Below the pieces are notes generated by a model. The model saw only the letters and a list, made by a program, of their open reading frames with translations. It ran no database searches and had not been told where the DNA came from. A stretch of 64,000 nt of DNA from Mesocentrotus franciscanus (Eukaryota > Echinodermata > Echinoidea > Camarodonta > Strongylocentrotidae), in the NCBI GenBank assembly GCA_037976565.1, contig CP137672.1, positions 23,405,134 through 23,469,133 of the forward strand. The letters run 5' to 3'. Every line of letters begins with the position of its first letter. The stretch's first letter is position 1. Below are positions 22,261 through 35,894 of the stretch, piece after piece. The position numbers and the translations under genes are program-made.

Positions 22261-25200
22261 TGTTTAAAATAAAAGTTAGACCGAGGTTTAATTAAGTGTT
22301 CGTTCATGTTGTTAAACATAACTTTATCCCTCGTGTCAGGTTTATCAGAATTAGTAGAAAATGGACCTTAGAGTTGAAGCATATCTCCTACTCATACAAA
22401 TACATACATATACATGTACATGTATGTATGTACATGTATATCTCTGACTTACACAAAAAAAAAAAACTCATAAAAAAGCACATACATGTACATCTACATG
22501 TATGTCCACAAATTAGATTGTATTGGCTGCATATTTTCATGTTTGACAAACAAAAAGTCATTATTTGATCTTTACGAAATACATTCAATTTCAGCTAAGG
22601 TGAATAACTCTCCTGTTTGCAAAAAAAGCATAATGTACAGTTGTTCAAATATGATCTAATAATTATTACTCTCTTGTTGTTTACCTATACACACTGTCAA
22701 ATCATGTAGCACACAGTGTAAACTTATCAACATGTTTTCATGCACTCTAGCACGTACATGTATGGTGAGAACAGGATGCCCTCTATTAAGAGGCAGAACA
22801 TTTTTCGACAATTATCTCCTAACTACAGGTATTTAAGCAAATAATGTGCTTTTGTTGTGCTCTGACATTTGTCATGATACTTTACAAGTTTGGCATTCCA
22901 GCGTCACCCACCTTACCAAGACTTTTGTTCTCAATATTTTTCTGTTGTGTGTGAACTCTGTAAAGCAGATTTTTTCCAATATTCATAGAAAATCGGTCAT
23001 ATTTTCTCAAAAGTGAGTACGTGTAGGCAAATAAAACCAGTTGAAACATTGCAAAGTGTAGTTTTTCAATCATGAATTACAGGGGGGAAATAGTTTAATG
23101 TTTAAACAGATTTCACTCATGAGTATAATATGTACTAATTCGATTTGGAAACTATTATATTGTAATTGAGTTTGAATCCATTTTTTCTCCTATCAAATTT
23201 TCTTTGAACTGGTAATGTTTAGCTAACAAAAGACGCTAAGTACTGTCATCGCTCAGCTGAAATTTAACAAGTTTACAGTTTACATTGCACAGAATTCCTT
23301 CTTTTTTTTTGGGGGTTACAAGGTTAGATTCAAAATTCAGAGAGAGATAAAAGAGGCTGTAGGGAGGGAGGGAGGGTAGGGGGGAGGGAGGGGGAGGGGA
23401 GAAAAGGAGAGAAAGAAAAGAGTGTTCACTTGAGGAGAGGAATTCTATGAGAAATGCCTCATTTTAGAAATGTATGCAAGTAATTACAATGTGAAGGGCA
23501 TTAATTGTCACTGTGATTCCCACAGTTCTCACTAACATTTTGACAATTCAACATCGGTTGATTTACTTCAATGAATTCTTTTCAAATACGTGTTTATACA
23601 TCCTTTCTTTCCATTCTTAATAAGTCAAAGCAAATTGTCTGCTGCATTGATTTTGCTCATCAAGGTCATTTCTATTTGCTTACGCTGCATGCTTTCAAGA
23701 AGTTAGTGTATGCTGAATATGACTCATGCCGTTCATCCATCATGGCTAGTAATTTCAGTGCATGGCAGGAATGCCATATTGATATTTCTTTGGTCGGGTC
23801 GTTTTGGACAATTGTATCTAAGATCCACCTGAAATTAAAAGTGCCGAAGTTGACGTTGCAATACAGGGCATACAAAGGATTGATATTCGGAATTGATAAA
23901 ATACAAGGTGTTCCTGTTTTGCCATTTTGTTTGTGAACCTTATGAAGGGATTACAGAAGAATGTCCTGCTTTTGCATGAAGATTGTATGGAAGAGATTGT
24001 GCACTCTGCAAGTAAGTTGTCCATTCTGACTGAAGGAAGTGCTGATGGCCCGTGAACATTGATACTTCCATGTGTACTATTTAGTAGTTGCCATGGCAAC
24101 ATGCTATGAATTCTGGAGCATGGATAAGTTTGCAAAGTCGAGGTACTGTACATGTACAATACCTGAACCCTGTGGTCATGATTTGATTTTGGTATTTCCA
24201 TAGAATCCAGCTCGAGTTATCTCTGGTTATTCAGCAGGTCAATGTTATTGATATTCTGCCCGGAGACCCACCAAGAATCCACTGTACATTGCATCATACA
24301 TGTACATGCGATAATGTATTAAAATTTGAAAATATCCATAGGAAATTCATTGTTCCATCACCAGCTCAATTTGGGTGTCTGTATGGCTATTGGCTTGAGC
24401 AAGGTGCAGAATATTATTGCTGTGGATGAGGCTTTCAGCCAGCTACTGGTTCAAGGCTATCATAGTGTCGGTATGGCTATCTTCTTGTGCCTTGCACAGA
24501 TCAAGGACTTGACGTCAAGTCCCTGCACAGATTCAAAACTTTGTGTCAGACCGAAGCATAGCATTTTCTCTTGCTGATGCTGAAGCCTTTGATTCTGTTT
24601 ACTTGATTCCTGTCTCAGTTCATGGATATAACTACCGTTAGATCCCATAATCATTCAATCTATTATTGAACATTTAGTGTAAATGCTGTTTTATTTGATT
24701 CTCAGATAGCGAGTTTGTTTTCCATTTTGGCCAGAAATCACGATTACCCTTAAATGCAAGTGTGATAAGCTTTAATATGCAAGGCACAGATTCACAACTT
24801 CACAACTTCGCATCAGACGGTTGCATAACACTTTCTCTAGCTGTCTCCCAGGGTCTCTTAAGATCCTGTTGCTTAATCACAGTCATGTTTCATCATCGAT
24901 GGACCTTGTCACCGATGACATGTAGGTCAGGGAATACTGCCTGGGATTTGTGTAGCATTAGTCAGCTCAGGATGAATACTCTTCTATTAAAATGAAGCAG
25001 GGGCCAAGCGATGGCTGTGGTCATAGTGGATATAATTCGCAGAGTCCAAAAATGTGATGCTCATGCAAAGCAATTGAGATGAAGGTTGTGTTTATACTCT
25101 ACTGAACTTCTAAGTTCTCCAGAACAATTGGATTGTATACATGTACATGCTTCGTAATACATGTACATGAAATGATGTAATACAGTGAACTTAGGTGTAG

Positions 25201-26474
25201 GCAGGGCTCCACACATAACAAGGGGGTCCGGAGCCCTACAGTGTAGGTAAATTTTGTTTAATTGTTGGGGTCTGGTCTGGGATTCTGGGCGCCCATGTGT
25301 CCCCGGCACCTATTAGTGTCGCACCTTGGTGTCAAATTATATTTTGTCCAAATATTTGCATAAACACCTGTATTCTAATGTTTTTTTGTATTGTCTATTT
25401 CTTCTGCAGATAGGCATATATTCCAGTCCAATGCAACAGCAAGCTACAAAGTAAGTACATTAGTGATTCTCTGTTATGTATTTCCTTCATACAGGTGTAT
25501 GTTTGAAGTGAAGGGTGTGTGTGTGGGGGACACACCCCTGCGTATAAATATGTACATGCAGGGGTTAACGTTAAGTATGTATCCTTTTTTAGATTTCTAG
25601 AAAGGACAAATATTTGTTGCGAACAAAATAGGCATGTTGTACATAGACTGTATGGGGGAGGGGGAAGCTGACAATGCCCCCAAAAAAAGAGAAGTTTAGA
25701 GAGAGAAAAGGCAGGAAATTGATATCGGGGGCAATGGGTTGGTTGTTGCTAATAAAGTAGACATGTTGGCTTTGAAAACTAAGCAGAATGCATGCACAAA
25801 TGTAGACTGCATGTCTACGCTTGGTCACCTAAAATGTCTTCTGTTCTGTGTACTACTAAGAATAGCTCTTGGCTATTGTCGATGAATAAACAGAGCTAAA
25901 CAGTCTACCCCATGAAGTGTAACAAAACAAGGGACATTGTAAGAGTGCTGCCAGCATGTACATTCTGTAGTATTTAGACTGAATTGTGAATAAATGGCAA
26001 CTTTGAAAGGATGGAAGCGATGAGGTTGCCTATATATTCAAAGAACATGTTCAATCCTTGATGAAATTTACAAAACAAACGGGATAAAAGATAAACCGGA
26101 AATCTAACCTTGATAGCAAGTTGCTCTGAAGCAAAGCAGAAAAATCTGATAAATATTGCTTAAAAACGGGATACACAATAATACTACATTATATACAATG
26201 TAATAAGAATGTTGTTTCATATATATATACACACAATATAAACAATAAGAAAAATGTTACATATTTTAAATCACTATCCATACAGCAGCGCTCTGCTTTA
26301 ACTTTTTGGGAGGGGTCGGGTTGAACTATTTTAGAGTCTCTATGCATATAAAGCCCTATGCAAAAGTTTGAGAATTTGGAGGGGAGGATCCAGATGTACA
26401 TGAAGATTTTGGTGTTTTTCAAGTTGGTTAATTGGTAATGTCATATTCATAACTCTCCCATTCGCCTGTACATG
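22261..26474. other. Gene-free stretch
   Basis: About 4.2 kb. Contains ACATGTACATGTA clusters (22400-22505, 24295-24310, 25138-25170) and a G-rich tract with four or more G-runs at ~23360-23403 (possible G-quadruplex). ORFs at 23571-24201 and elsewhere have no family features and overlap on both strands. Confidence 0.5.
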
Positions 26475-26582
26475 TACAGTCAAACCTGCTTTAGTGACCA
26501 CCTGTCTACAAAGACCACCTGTCTACAAAGACCACTTTTTGTGTTTCCCTTGGGTGGTCGCTATAGACAGGTTTGACTGTAT
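26475..26582. mobile_element. Short foldback repeat with ACAGTCAAACCTG ends
   Basis: TACAGTCAAACCTG at the left is inverted as CAGGTTTGACTGTA at the right, enclosing two direct copies of GACCACCTGTCTACAAA and a complementary TGGTCGCTATAGACAGG. The same termini bound 51587-52465. Confidence 0.75.
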
Positions 26583-27100
26583 ATATAAAAACAGTTTTCC
26601 CCAATTGTGTTTTCGTCTGAAGGCCAATTCACCAATTTTAGATTTTAGTGATGTAGATTTAGTGATCTCGGCTTTTTGGTATGTATCTACACAGCTTTCT
26701 CTGTACCGGTATGCATGGGTACATTCAATTTCTTTGGAACTTTCACTACCACACATCTCTTATTCTCCTGCTTTCACACAATGCAACCTGTTACAATGGT
26801 CGGATTTCCCTTTACAACAGGATGAAAAGTGGAACTGAACAAACTGTTTGAAAGCGAAAATAGCTTTCTATTTTTCGTCCTGATGGAACACTGTTTACAA
26901 AGGGGTATAGAGTGTAATATGTCCCATGTAACCAAAGTAGTGAATGAAATACAAAGAGGAATCAGAAATAGTATTGTGTGCGTAAAACAGCGATAGGGGA
27001 CTTAGTTACCAGGGGCTGGCCCAGACACAATCAATGTTTACTTTGTGACTTGCTAGAAGGGGAAAGTAAGAATATTCAAGGGGGAAAAGTTTGAAATGCT
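26583..27100. other. Gene-free stretch
   Basis: No supported feature. Confidence 0.5.
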
Positions 27101-27412
27101 GGGGAGTGTTTCACAAAGACTAAGATTGACTTTAAGTTGGACTTAAAACTATGGCAGGCCATTCATGCCACTGGTTGCTCTCACCATTGGTCTATCAATT
27201 TACAGGTATACACCTGTATGATCTTTAGATAATATTTTTTCCTTCAATAATGAACTATCAAAAAATGTAAATTCTGTAGATTTGTGACCATGATTTGTAC
27301 GTCCCTTGCGAGACCAATGCCAGTAAATGGTGAGAAAAAAACAGTGGCATGAACGGCCTGTCATAGTTAAGTCGAACTTAAAGTCGATCTTACTCTTTGT
27401 GAAACACTCTCC
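27101..27412. mobile_element. Foldback MITE with ~70-bp arms
   Basis: The left arm GGGGAGTGTTTCACAAAGAC...AGGCCATTCATGCCACTG is the near-perfect reverse complement of the right arm CAGTGGCATGAACGGCCTGT...CTTTGTGAAACACTCTCC. 312 bp, no ORF. Target duplication not resolved. Confidence 0.85.
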
Positions 27413-30219
27413 TGAATTGGTCTTACTTTGAGTACCTGCTTCTCCGACGAGTGCTTATCAATAAAAGGGGTAAAAATAGAAGGAAAAAAAAACAGACAAG
27501 TGAATAACTGTGTCACATACCTTGGTGTATTAGCAACAATGAAGAAGCATTTCATTGTATGTTGCAATGAGGTTGTCGAAATGAGTTTCTTGAAAGCATG
27601 TCAATTGGAGAAATACTTTTCATCCATTTGCTAACGAATCTCTGACAAGTATTCATGAGTTTTTCTTTGTTGCTTCAAGAACCTGCCTGACAATATGAAT
27701 GATGAGGCCTAGGTCAAGTTAGCATATTATCCTTTTGTTGCTTTTTTAGTCATGTTTGCATTTTCTTCTCCCAATATTTATCTTACATGGTATATGTAAA
27801 CGTTGATATGTTCCAATTTGTTCCGTTTAGAGATTAAAAGAAAATAACAGTGTCCATTACACAAGGGCTTGACTCTGACAGGCACATCGAGGATACATGT
27901 ACAGACCCTAAAAATACATTGTATTACTTACCATCAATATTTTTAAATCGGTAAACAGGGCCCCTATGCACACATAATATATTTTTTGTATGTGTTTATT
28001 GTATAATTATTAAAAAAGCTAAATTGCATTTTAATATTGTAGTTTTAAGCAGGGGATGCTCCCTGATAAACCTCTGTGGTTTTAGATCACCCCCTCTGCA
28101 GGTTCATCTTTTGTTTTAATGCTTTTATATTTGATTATAATTTATATTGTCTTTTATGAATCTGTGGAAATAAATGACAATTGAACCCCAAATTATTGAT
28201 CAGAGAACTTATTGTTCATTAGGAACCCTGAATATACTAATGGGGTCCTGATTACATGTTGGGTTTAAAAAACAGTTGATATGATTACTCTGTATTACAT
28301 GTACATTTGAAATGAATTTTTAGTTGTGCAGTTATTTCATCTATTTAATGTAATGGCTCTTTATGCTTGATTGGGGGGTGGGGGGGGGGGAGGGGGAATG
28401 GGAAGCTGAACAATGAGAAACAGTATGTGGTACATTTAAATTTACTGTATCATGTACTAATCATCTAAATTTGAAATTACCTATATATACATGTACAAGG
28501 ATAGTTTGTGCCTGTGAAAGGCATTCTCGCGGTTCTTTGCTTTTGACTGAGTAAATAAGGTGATTAAGAGGATATATCAGCCGTTGAATATATTTACAAT
28601 TTACAAAATTGTTCATGCATTGAGTAGGAGCCTTTGACAAAACCCTCTATCCCCAAATGCCATTTGGTATATTACCTCTTTATTATAAACATGGTCTGAT
28701 TAGTAACTAATGATTCATGTAATGATGTGACAGCATTGCACCCTTGTGCCAGGCCCCCGGAATTTGTTAACGTGCCAGATTAAATTATCCTAAATAGGGC
28801 ATAACAATATTTTCCAAAAAGCTACAGCAGCCTACCGAAGTCAGTTATTATTTTTTGCCTTTTCATGAACAGCTGCTATGCTACAAGGCTATTAACTATA
28901 CATGTAGCTCATGAATAGATCAATGCTACTTTGGACTGCTTTTTCAAGATGTACATGTACTACCGGTATACAAAATTGAATGTAAAAATTTGGTATAAAA
29001 TGTGACGAGAAGCAAAAATACATGTATATGGGAGGGTTGACAGTGGTATGGAATACTTTTTGAAAGAAGTCCACTTTTTAGTTATGGCGCTAAGTGATTT
29101 AAGGGTTATTTATTTGGCAGTGCAAATTCAACAAATATATCATTTTATTCCAGCTTTAAAAATTTGTAATATATTTAATGAAATAAATTTTGATCTTCCC
29201 CTTACAATGTATGAAGAAGTAGTAATTTTTAACAAGTTTTTTGTATGATTGCAGTCAAATTATTAAACAATTCAGCGACTTTTGTGACCGTGTTAAACTC
29301 TTAAATAGTACTATAAATTGAATGATCAAATAAAGGTCAATGCCCTTGTGGCTCTTTACAGATGATGTACATGTTCTTACTTTCAATCGACATATATGAC
29401 TGAACACAGATTCCAGTTGACTCGTTGACAAGAGTTATTTTGACATACTGCAAGACGTGCAAGTACGTGTAAGCATTCATGCAGATCTTTCGGTATGCAT
29501 GTTCGGGCCATCAATTTTCTACTCCATTTTGCACAATGTGTTATGTTGGCTCTTTATACAGAGTGAAAAAGGAGTGCCCACTTGGTTTTTCTAGTCTAGA
29601 AGATTAAATTAAAGTGAATTTCCAGATCGACAGGTATCGATGTGTTGTATGTCATGGATAACTTGTCGCTTACCTGTCCAAGTAATTTTCCTTGGGGGCG
29701 GGGGCCACCATAGGATAATCAAAACCATTTGGCAAATGCCTAAAATGGATTAAGAAATTATTTGAGTTCTAACAAGAAAGAATGTGAACCAAAAAAGCAA
29801 GTTAGTAATGTTAGAAAAGGGAAAGTGAGCAGAAATTTTCACGTGTTGCATTCGTGTGGGAGGAAAGGCTTTAAATGTTACTATTAAAGTTTTCAAGGCA
29901 TGGCAGTCAAAATACACTATTCTCATGAGTGCAAAAGCTTTTATTTCATAGTGGAACTTTGTTATCAATGACTTTTACCGATGCAATTGAAACTGCTCTT
30001 GCCCTGACACAGTCACAGTAGTTCATACTTCACTGTACATGCACCATACGCCAAATCCATGTAATAGCTGGAATTTGTATGAGAGACTTCGAAGATCAAA
30101 TACACAATGAAGGTTCATACAGTCGTAGAATGTGGACTTTCTTCTTCATTTCTATTATTATCGTAGTCCATAATACAAACTTTTCACTTGGGATAATTGC
30201 CAATGACCCTGAAGTTGCT
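27413..30219. other. Gene-free stretch
   Basis: 2.8 kb of AT-rich sequence with a long G-rich run at ~28374-28398 and several ACATGTACATGTA motifs. No exon recognised. Confidence 0.5.
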
Positions 30220-30223
30220 TTAA

Positions 30224-30753
30224 AGGTACGATGTCCCATTTGCAGGCCCAAAAAATGAAAAGGTTAAATTCCAACGACATTTGAAAGACAATACTAATTT
30301 AGAACTTCCCTAAAAAGGGGGACTTGAAAATGTCTTTAAGTGGGAAAATAACGACTATTAGTTGTCGAATCGACTTAGGAGCTAAAGAGCCAGTAAGTAA
30401 TAGTCTGATTTTTCAGACCATTGTACCGAATGGTTGTACGTTTTATGCTGCGCAAAGATTCAATCAGTTTAATTTTGGCCATTACAAGAAGTGGGTTATT
30501 GATGTAGACAAATGCTCATGTACCCTTTACAGCTCATTTTATGTGTATGTTATTACCAAAGATGAAAAAAGCCAGTCAGTCACTCAATAGTGTCTGACAG
30601 TGAAGTCTAGCAAGTAAACGGGTTTCCTTGCATAATTTGAATATTAGGACACTGCTAACGTTTAAATTTCACAGATAGGACATACATGACATATTCATAA
30701 TTCCTGCAAAGTTCTACAGAATGTGATGTTGGCTGCAAAGGGACATAGTATCT
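30224..30753. mobile_element. TTAA-flanked MITE, family C
   Basis: 530 bp. TIRs AGGTACGATGTCCCATTTGC and, on the other strand, AGATACTATGTCCCTTTGC, both reading into GCAG-CC. TTAA flanks at 30220-30223 and 30754-30757. The 88-aa frame inside has no recognisable domain. Confidence 0.75.
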
Positions 30754-30757
30754 TTAA

Positions 30758-33700
30758 TGGCCAAATGATACAACACAAAAATGAGTTTATGAAAATAACA
30801 TCAAGTACTTGTAAGAGCTTTTACAAGTATGTTTGAAGTGTCTTTAACCACTGAAAGTACTTTGAGTGGTGCACATGACAATTTGTTTACAAACTAAGTA
30901 CAATGAGCTGGTGTGGTCCTCAGGTATCAAATATCAGTCAGCCTTTGTTTATGTTTTTCACCTTTTCTGCCCCATGTCATATGTTCACGTCGTCATGGAA
31001 ACCTGACACTCCCACATATACCTTCTACATTACAATACAATGGCCTGGGATGATTGTCCTCCAGAACCATAATTAGGGCATTGTGTTTGTTGCAACACCT
31101 CTAAATAAAGAACCTTGGCACTAATTATCTATTTCTTTTTAGAATGACAATGGAAAAAAGGAAATACATTAGAACTTGTATTTTGGGGGGCACTTTGTCA
31201 ATCAAAATGTCACAGAATTCCTGTGTACTATGTACCCCAGTAGGTATGAAACTCAGTGGCTCTACATGTATTATTGTAGGCATCTTTTGCACATCAAACG
31301 GTGAATAGACTGATGATGATTTATGATTTGTCATCACAGTCTCAAATGAGATCCAGCTTATCCTAAGGATTACCCTTCCTCTTGAACTCTAGCCAAAACC
31401 AACCTTCAGTCAGGAACCCAGTCCTAAAATATTCACCAACGTCCCAGGGGAGGGAGGACGTGCTATCAATGTAGCTATTTAGAGTAAGTCATAGTTATTA
31501 GATTAAGATTTTGTCATTTAAAATCTCACACCTTCTTATTTTCTTTATGTTTTAATTAATTAATTTATTTATTAATTTATTTATTCATTTATTTATTTAT
31601 GTATCATGTATGTATTTATTTACTCACTTATTTATTTATTTACTTATTTATATATTTATTATCTTTTTTTTTGGGGGGGGGGGGGTTAACAGTTTAACAA
31701 AGATTTAACAAAGATTTAACAAATCAAAGGATTTTTTGCAAGTTTCATATACTGAATAGTATATACATTAGATTTGTACTCATAGAAAGTATTACAATCA
31801 GTTTACACAACTACATGCATGTACATGTAGTATGCTTTTAATAATCCAACCCAGCCTACAAAATAGTAAGGAGCTACAATGTACAGTGTACATGTATTAG
31901 CTAGCTACTTGAGAAAATGTGAAATTTATGCGAAAAGTGAGTTATCCTGTGTACATTAGGCATACATGTAGATACACTTTTACCTTGTACTTTTAAAAGA
32001 CTACCAGTATTTTTGGGTCCTAGTTGCTTTGTTTCACCATATAGGCCACATATTTGGGTTCATGAGTTCACCCAGTGAAAAAGATGGAAAAGATATCAAT
32101 TAGCTATAAAATACTTGAGAAAAATATCTTTGGGCAACCCTTTTTGCCATACAAAATATGAAAAGCACTCCTATGAACAAAAACATATTTTCACCAAGTT
32201 CACTCTTTGTCTCCATTCTGTTTTGGTTGCCTCTTTTCTGTCAGGATTGAAGCTCTTCAAGTCACTCACCCTGACATACAACGTTTTTGATCAATGTGAC
32301 CCAATTGTCGGAGGTCAGGTTTTCTGTCAAAGGTGAAGATAATCAGGAAGATTTACTACCAGACAATGACATTGTTCCTTCTGCCATAGCTTTTTCTACT
32401 GCATCTCTTTTTTCCCTCCATAATGGATCAAACCCTTCACAATGGATCAAACCCTTCACAATAGATAATGAAAACATTTTAAAATGGGGTTGTACACCAC
32501 AAACAGCACACCTACATGGTACATGTTGACACAAATTAATAACAGTGAGAACAATAATGTTGGTGGATCTGTTGTGGTGTAGAATTGGGTTGTGGTTAGA
32601 ATGCCTTAAAAGGCAGGTCCAATGTATAAATCATTGTGGAAAACTCTGTCAGGTAAACACACGTTTTAAATTGCATGATTTGCCACAAAGCAGGAGGTTC
32701 TAAACGGACTTGTTTTTCAGCAGGAGGAAACAGCTAAATGTTAGAGAGCAGACTGTTTACTCCTTGTTCATTAGGCTGACGATTACTTCAGGATCTAATA
32801 CTTCAATTCTGAACATTCATTGTAACAAACATCTGTAAGTATACAGTTGTTTAGTTGTGAGAGACGCAAAATATCTTATATCGTACTTCAGGTTATCATA
32901 CAGAAATTTTTATTTGAGGGCCACATCTAAAGATGTAAATTTCACAATTCATTCAACATGTTCAGGATATTACAACTGGGCTTATATTAGTTGTATGTAT
33001 ATTTTTCGTATTTTTAACCAAATGTAATCATTACTTTATGTTCACAAGAATTCTAATTGATTTTCTTTCAGAAATGTCACGTTTTTTTCCTTCTTTTCAC
33101 TACAGCTTTTTTTTTTAAAGTTCTCCAGAGCTCTTTGGAGCTTTTCCAGAGCTTAAATGCTCCCCACTTGTTTGCATTTTTGTTACTAATAGTACTTTTG
33201 AAAGAGGTGTTTTGACTTTGCCTTTTCTACCTCTTCCACCATGTGTGGACATGAATATTGAGTGACCAGTTCATTGTCCAGTCGACCGCTGACTTTTGTC
33301 CTTTCCTAGCTGGCTAGACACAGGAGTGGGAGGCAGACGAATAACCATATGGTTGAAGTACTTCCTTTTGGACAAAACAGATAGGAAAAACATTTCAAGA
33401 TACCTCGGGAGAAAAACTGAAATATACTTGCCTGTGTCCAAATGTGGCTCACTTTGATTGGAGCGTACATTTTACATTTGTAGGTCTGTACTCTTGTTTT
33501 ATAAACCAGACACTCGTAATGTATAGCCCTTGTAGTCTAGTTTTATACACCCAGTTGGTGTAGAATAGATTTGTTTCAAGCCAAATCATAAGTTTTTAAT
33601 AATAATAATGATAATAATAATAACAATAACAACATCTATAACAACAACAAAAAGAACAATTATTATTTAGAAGCGCTAAAAACAAAAGGTACCATAGTGC

Positions 33701-34699
33701 TTATAAACTCTCAGAATGTAAATATGGATACCACTCTTAGGAAATTCTTTAAAACGACATGTAGGCCCATGTGTACAGTACTTCATGCCACAAGCAATTT
33801 GCTTCTAGGAAAAGAACTGTAATAACAGTAATATCCATTTAGACCTTTATAATATTTTCATTGGTTAAATAGTTGACCTTGTTACAATGTTTGTGGTTTA
33901 AATATATTCCATTGCATTGCTACTAGTAATATTCAAGGATAAGTTCATTTCGTTGTTGATATCTTTAATGTTATTGATCAGGTTTATTTTCTACTTGGTA
34001 AACCTTACAAAACTGCATGTGGGTATCTTAAAATAAAACAAAAACAAAAACACCACAGATGATGAAACATGTACAGTGTACATGTACTTTATTATTTCAA
34101 TTGCGGCTTCCCCAGCAGTCTCCATAAAAACAAAATTGCCTAGCAATTACAAACGCTTGGGTCAAAATATGTTTGTCCAGCATTTATGAGTGTTTGCATA
34201 ATATCAGATAGGGAAACAGTGTGATATAGTAATGATGATAACAAGTATTTTATATTAATATCATTAAAAAACCCATGCAGTCACGTTGGAGAATTAGTTA
34301 AGAATAGTTGGACACTAAATCTAAATGTAGAATTTTGGCAGAGAGAGTGGAAATTAATGGAATGTCCTAGATAATGCTTGAAAATGTTTATGAAAGGATA
34401 TGAAAATGTCAAAATATGAGGCAGGGTTTGTAGACATACAGTACATACATGTATGAACTAGAGCTCTACATGTATAAACTAGAGCTCTACAAAACAAAAA
34501 CAAAAAAATGTCTTGAGATTTCTTAATCCACATCGAGTAGCATTTATATTACGGACTGAATCCTAGTCTCGAGGCAGATCGAGAGATCCACCCCAGTTGC
34601 AGATCGTGAGATGTCGATAGTGCGTTCATATTTACTATTCGGTCTGGACTAAGTACAGACTGAATCCAGATTGACTCCTCTTCTACCCCTAATATGAAG
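30758..34699. other. Gene-free stretch
   Basis: 3.9 kb without a supported gene. Contains an ATTT microsatellite with a terminal G-run (31556-31686), a 19-20-bp tandem duplication (CACAATGGATCAAACCCTT, 32417-32460) and an AAT/AAC-rich tract (33598-33665). Confidence 0.5.
31556..31686 (+). repeat. (ATTT)n-type microsatellite ending in a G-run
   Basis: About 110 bp of TTTA/TTAT units followed by CTTTTTTTTTGGGGGGGGGG. Confidence 0.9.
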
Positions 34700-35375
34700 T
34701 TCTCTTCAGACTGAACCGGTGCGTATTATGTGAACAGGGCCTACCGTCTATGATGGTATTGTGTTACGTTTCATGAAGCAGATCTTGAATTCTGAACTTC
34801 CCACTGACATGTAGCAAGGGGAGTGGAAGTACTCAGTCCAGTAGCTGGTGTTATGAGAACATGCCATACTAACTTCAGACTGAACCAGTGTGTATTATGT
34901 GAACAGGGCCTACTGTCTACGATGGTAGATTTTTACGTTACCTGAAGCAGATCTTTATTTCTGAACTTCCCACTGACATATACATGTATCAAGGGGAATG
35001 AAAGTACTCTGCCCAGTAGCTGCTGGTATGAGAACATACCATTCTGGCCTCAGACTAAACCGGTGTGAATTATTTGAACAGGGCCTACTGTCTACTATTA
35101 TAGTGCACATGGTACATTTCATGAAGTAGATCTTCAATTCTGAACTTCCCACTTACATGTACATGTATTAAGGGGATTGAAAGTACTCTGCCCAGTAGCT
35201 GCTGGTGTGAGAACACACCATACTATTCTCAGACTGAACTGGTGTGAATTATGTGAATAGGGCCTACCGTCTACGATGGTAATGTAATGTGTTACGTTCC
35301 ATGAAAATATCTTTAATTCTGAACTTCCCACATATCTAGGGGAGTGAAAGTACTCCACCCAGTAGCTGCTGGGAC
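34700..35375 (+). repeat. Tandem repeat, four ~175-bp units
   Basis: Units begin near 34705, 34874, 35050 and 35229 with CAGACTGAACCGGTG and share GTGAACAGGGCCTACTGTCT, AATTCTGAACTTCCCAC and GAAAGTACTCTGCCCAGTAG. Divergence is moderate. The preceding 34560-34700 carries related CAGACTGAATCC fragments. No protein is encoded. Confidence 0.85.
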
Positions 35376-35894
35376 AGGAAAGAATGTCAGAGTCCAAAAT
35401 TTCCCGGGGATCAACTCAAAATATGTCAATTATCATTCCATAAATAGCCGGTGGGCATAGAAGGATGGAAATATGAGGAAAATGATGATAGCAGATATGG
35501 ATTAGTTTTGAATCTAGACTGCTGCGAATCTGCTAATGGGAACTGAAATACATGTACATGTACAGTACTACTACACAAGAGGTGCATATTTTGTATCTTG
35601 TACAAACTGCAATACATTTTCAAGTTGCACACAAATTGTCTTTATTCTACAGTTTAATTACTTTTTGTTACCATATATGTTCCTTCACAATATTGAAAGT
35701 GAAAATTATATTTTTTGAGGGCTACTTGTATATCAAAGCCAAAGGGGACATGGTTTTGCATGTCCACATTTTTTATGCATTACAGGCCTTTGGCAGCGGA
35801 TAATTACCTTCTACGTACCCTATGTACATGTATTTTCATAGCTTATTGTGTACGTATATTGGAAGCAAGACATTTCATATGGGGTTGTTGAAAG

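Noticed and set aside
23571..24201. Overlapping 121-127-aa frames on both strands
   Set aside because: Composition looks random and neither strand shows a recognisable motif or exon context.
30324..30590. 88-aa frame inside the family C MITE as a transposase remnant
   Set aside because: No DDE-like spacing or zinc-finger motif; the element is too short to be autonomous.
34700..35375. Regularly spaced repeats resembling a CRISPR array
   Set aside because: Units are ~175 bp, diverged along their whole length and without unique spacers; the host is an animal genome.
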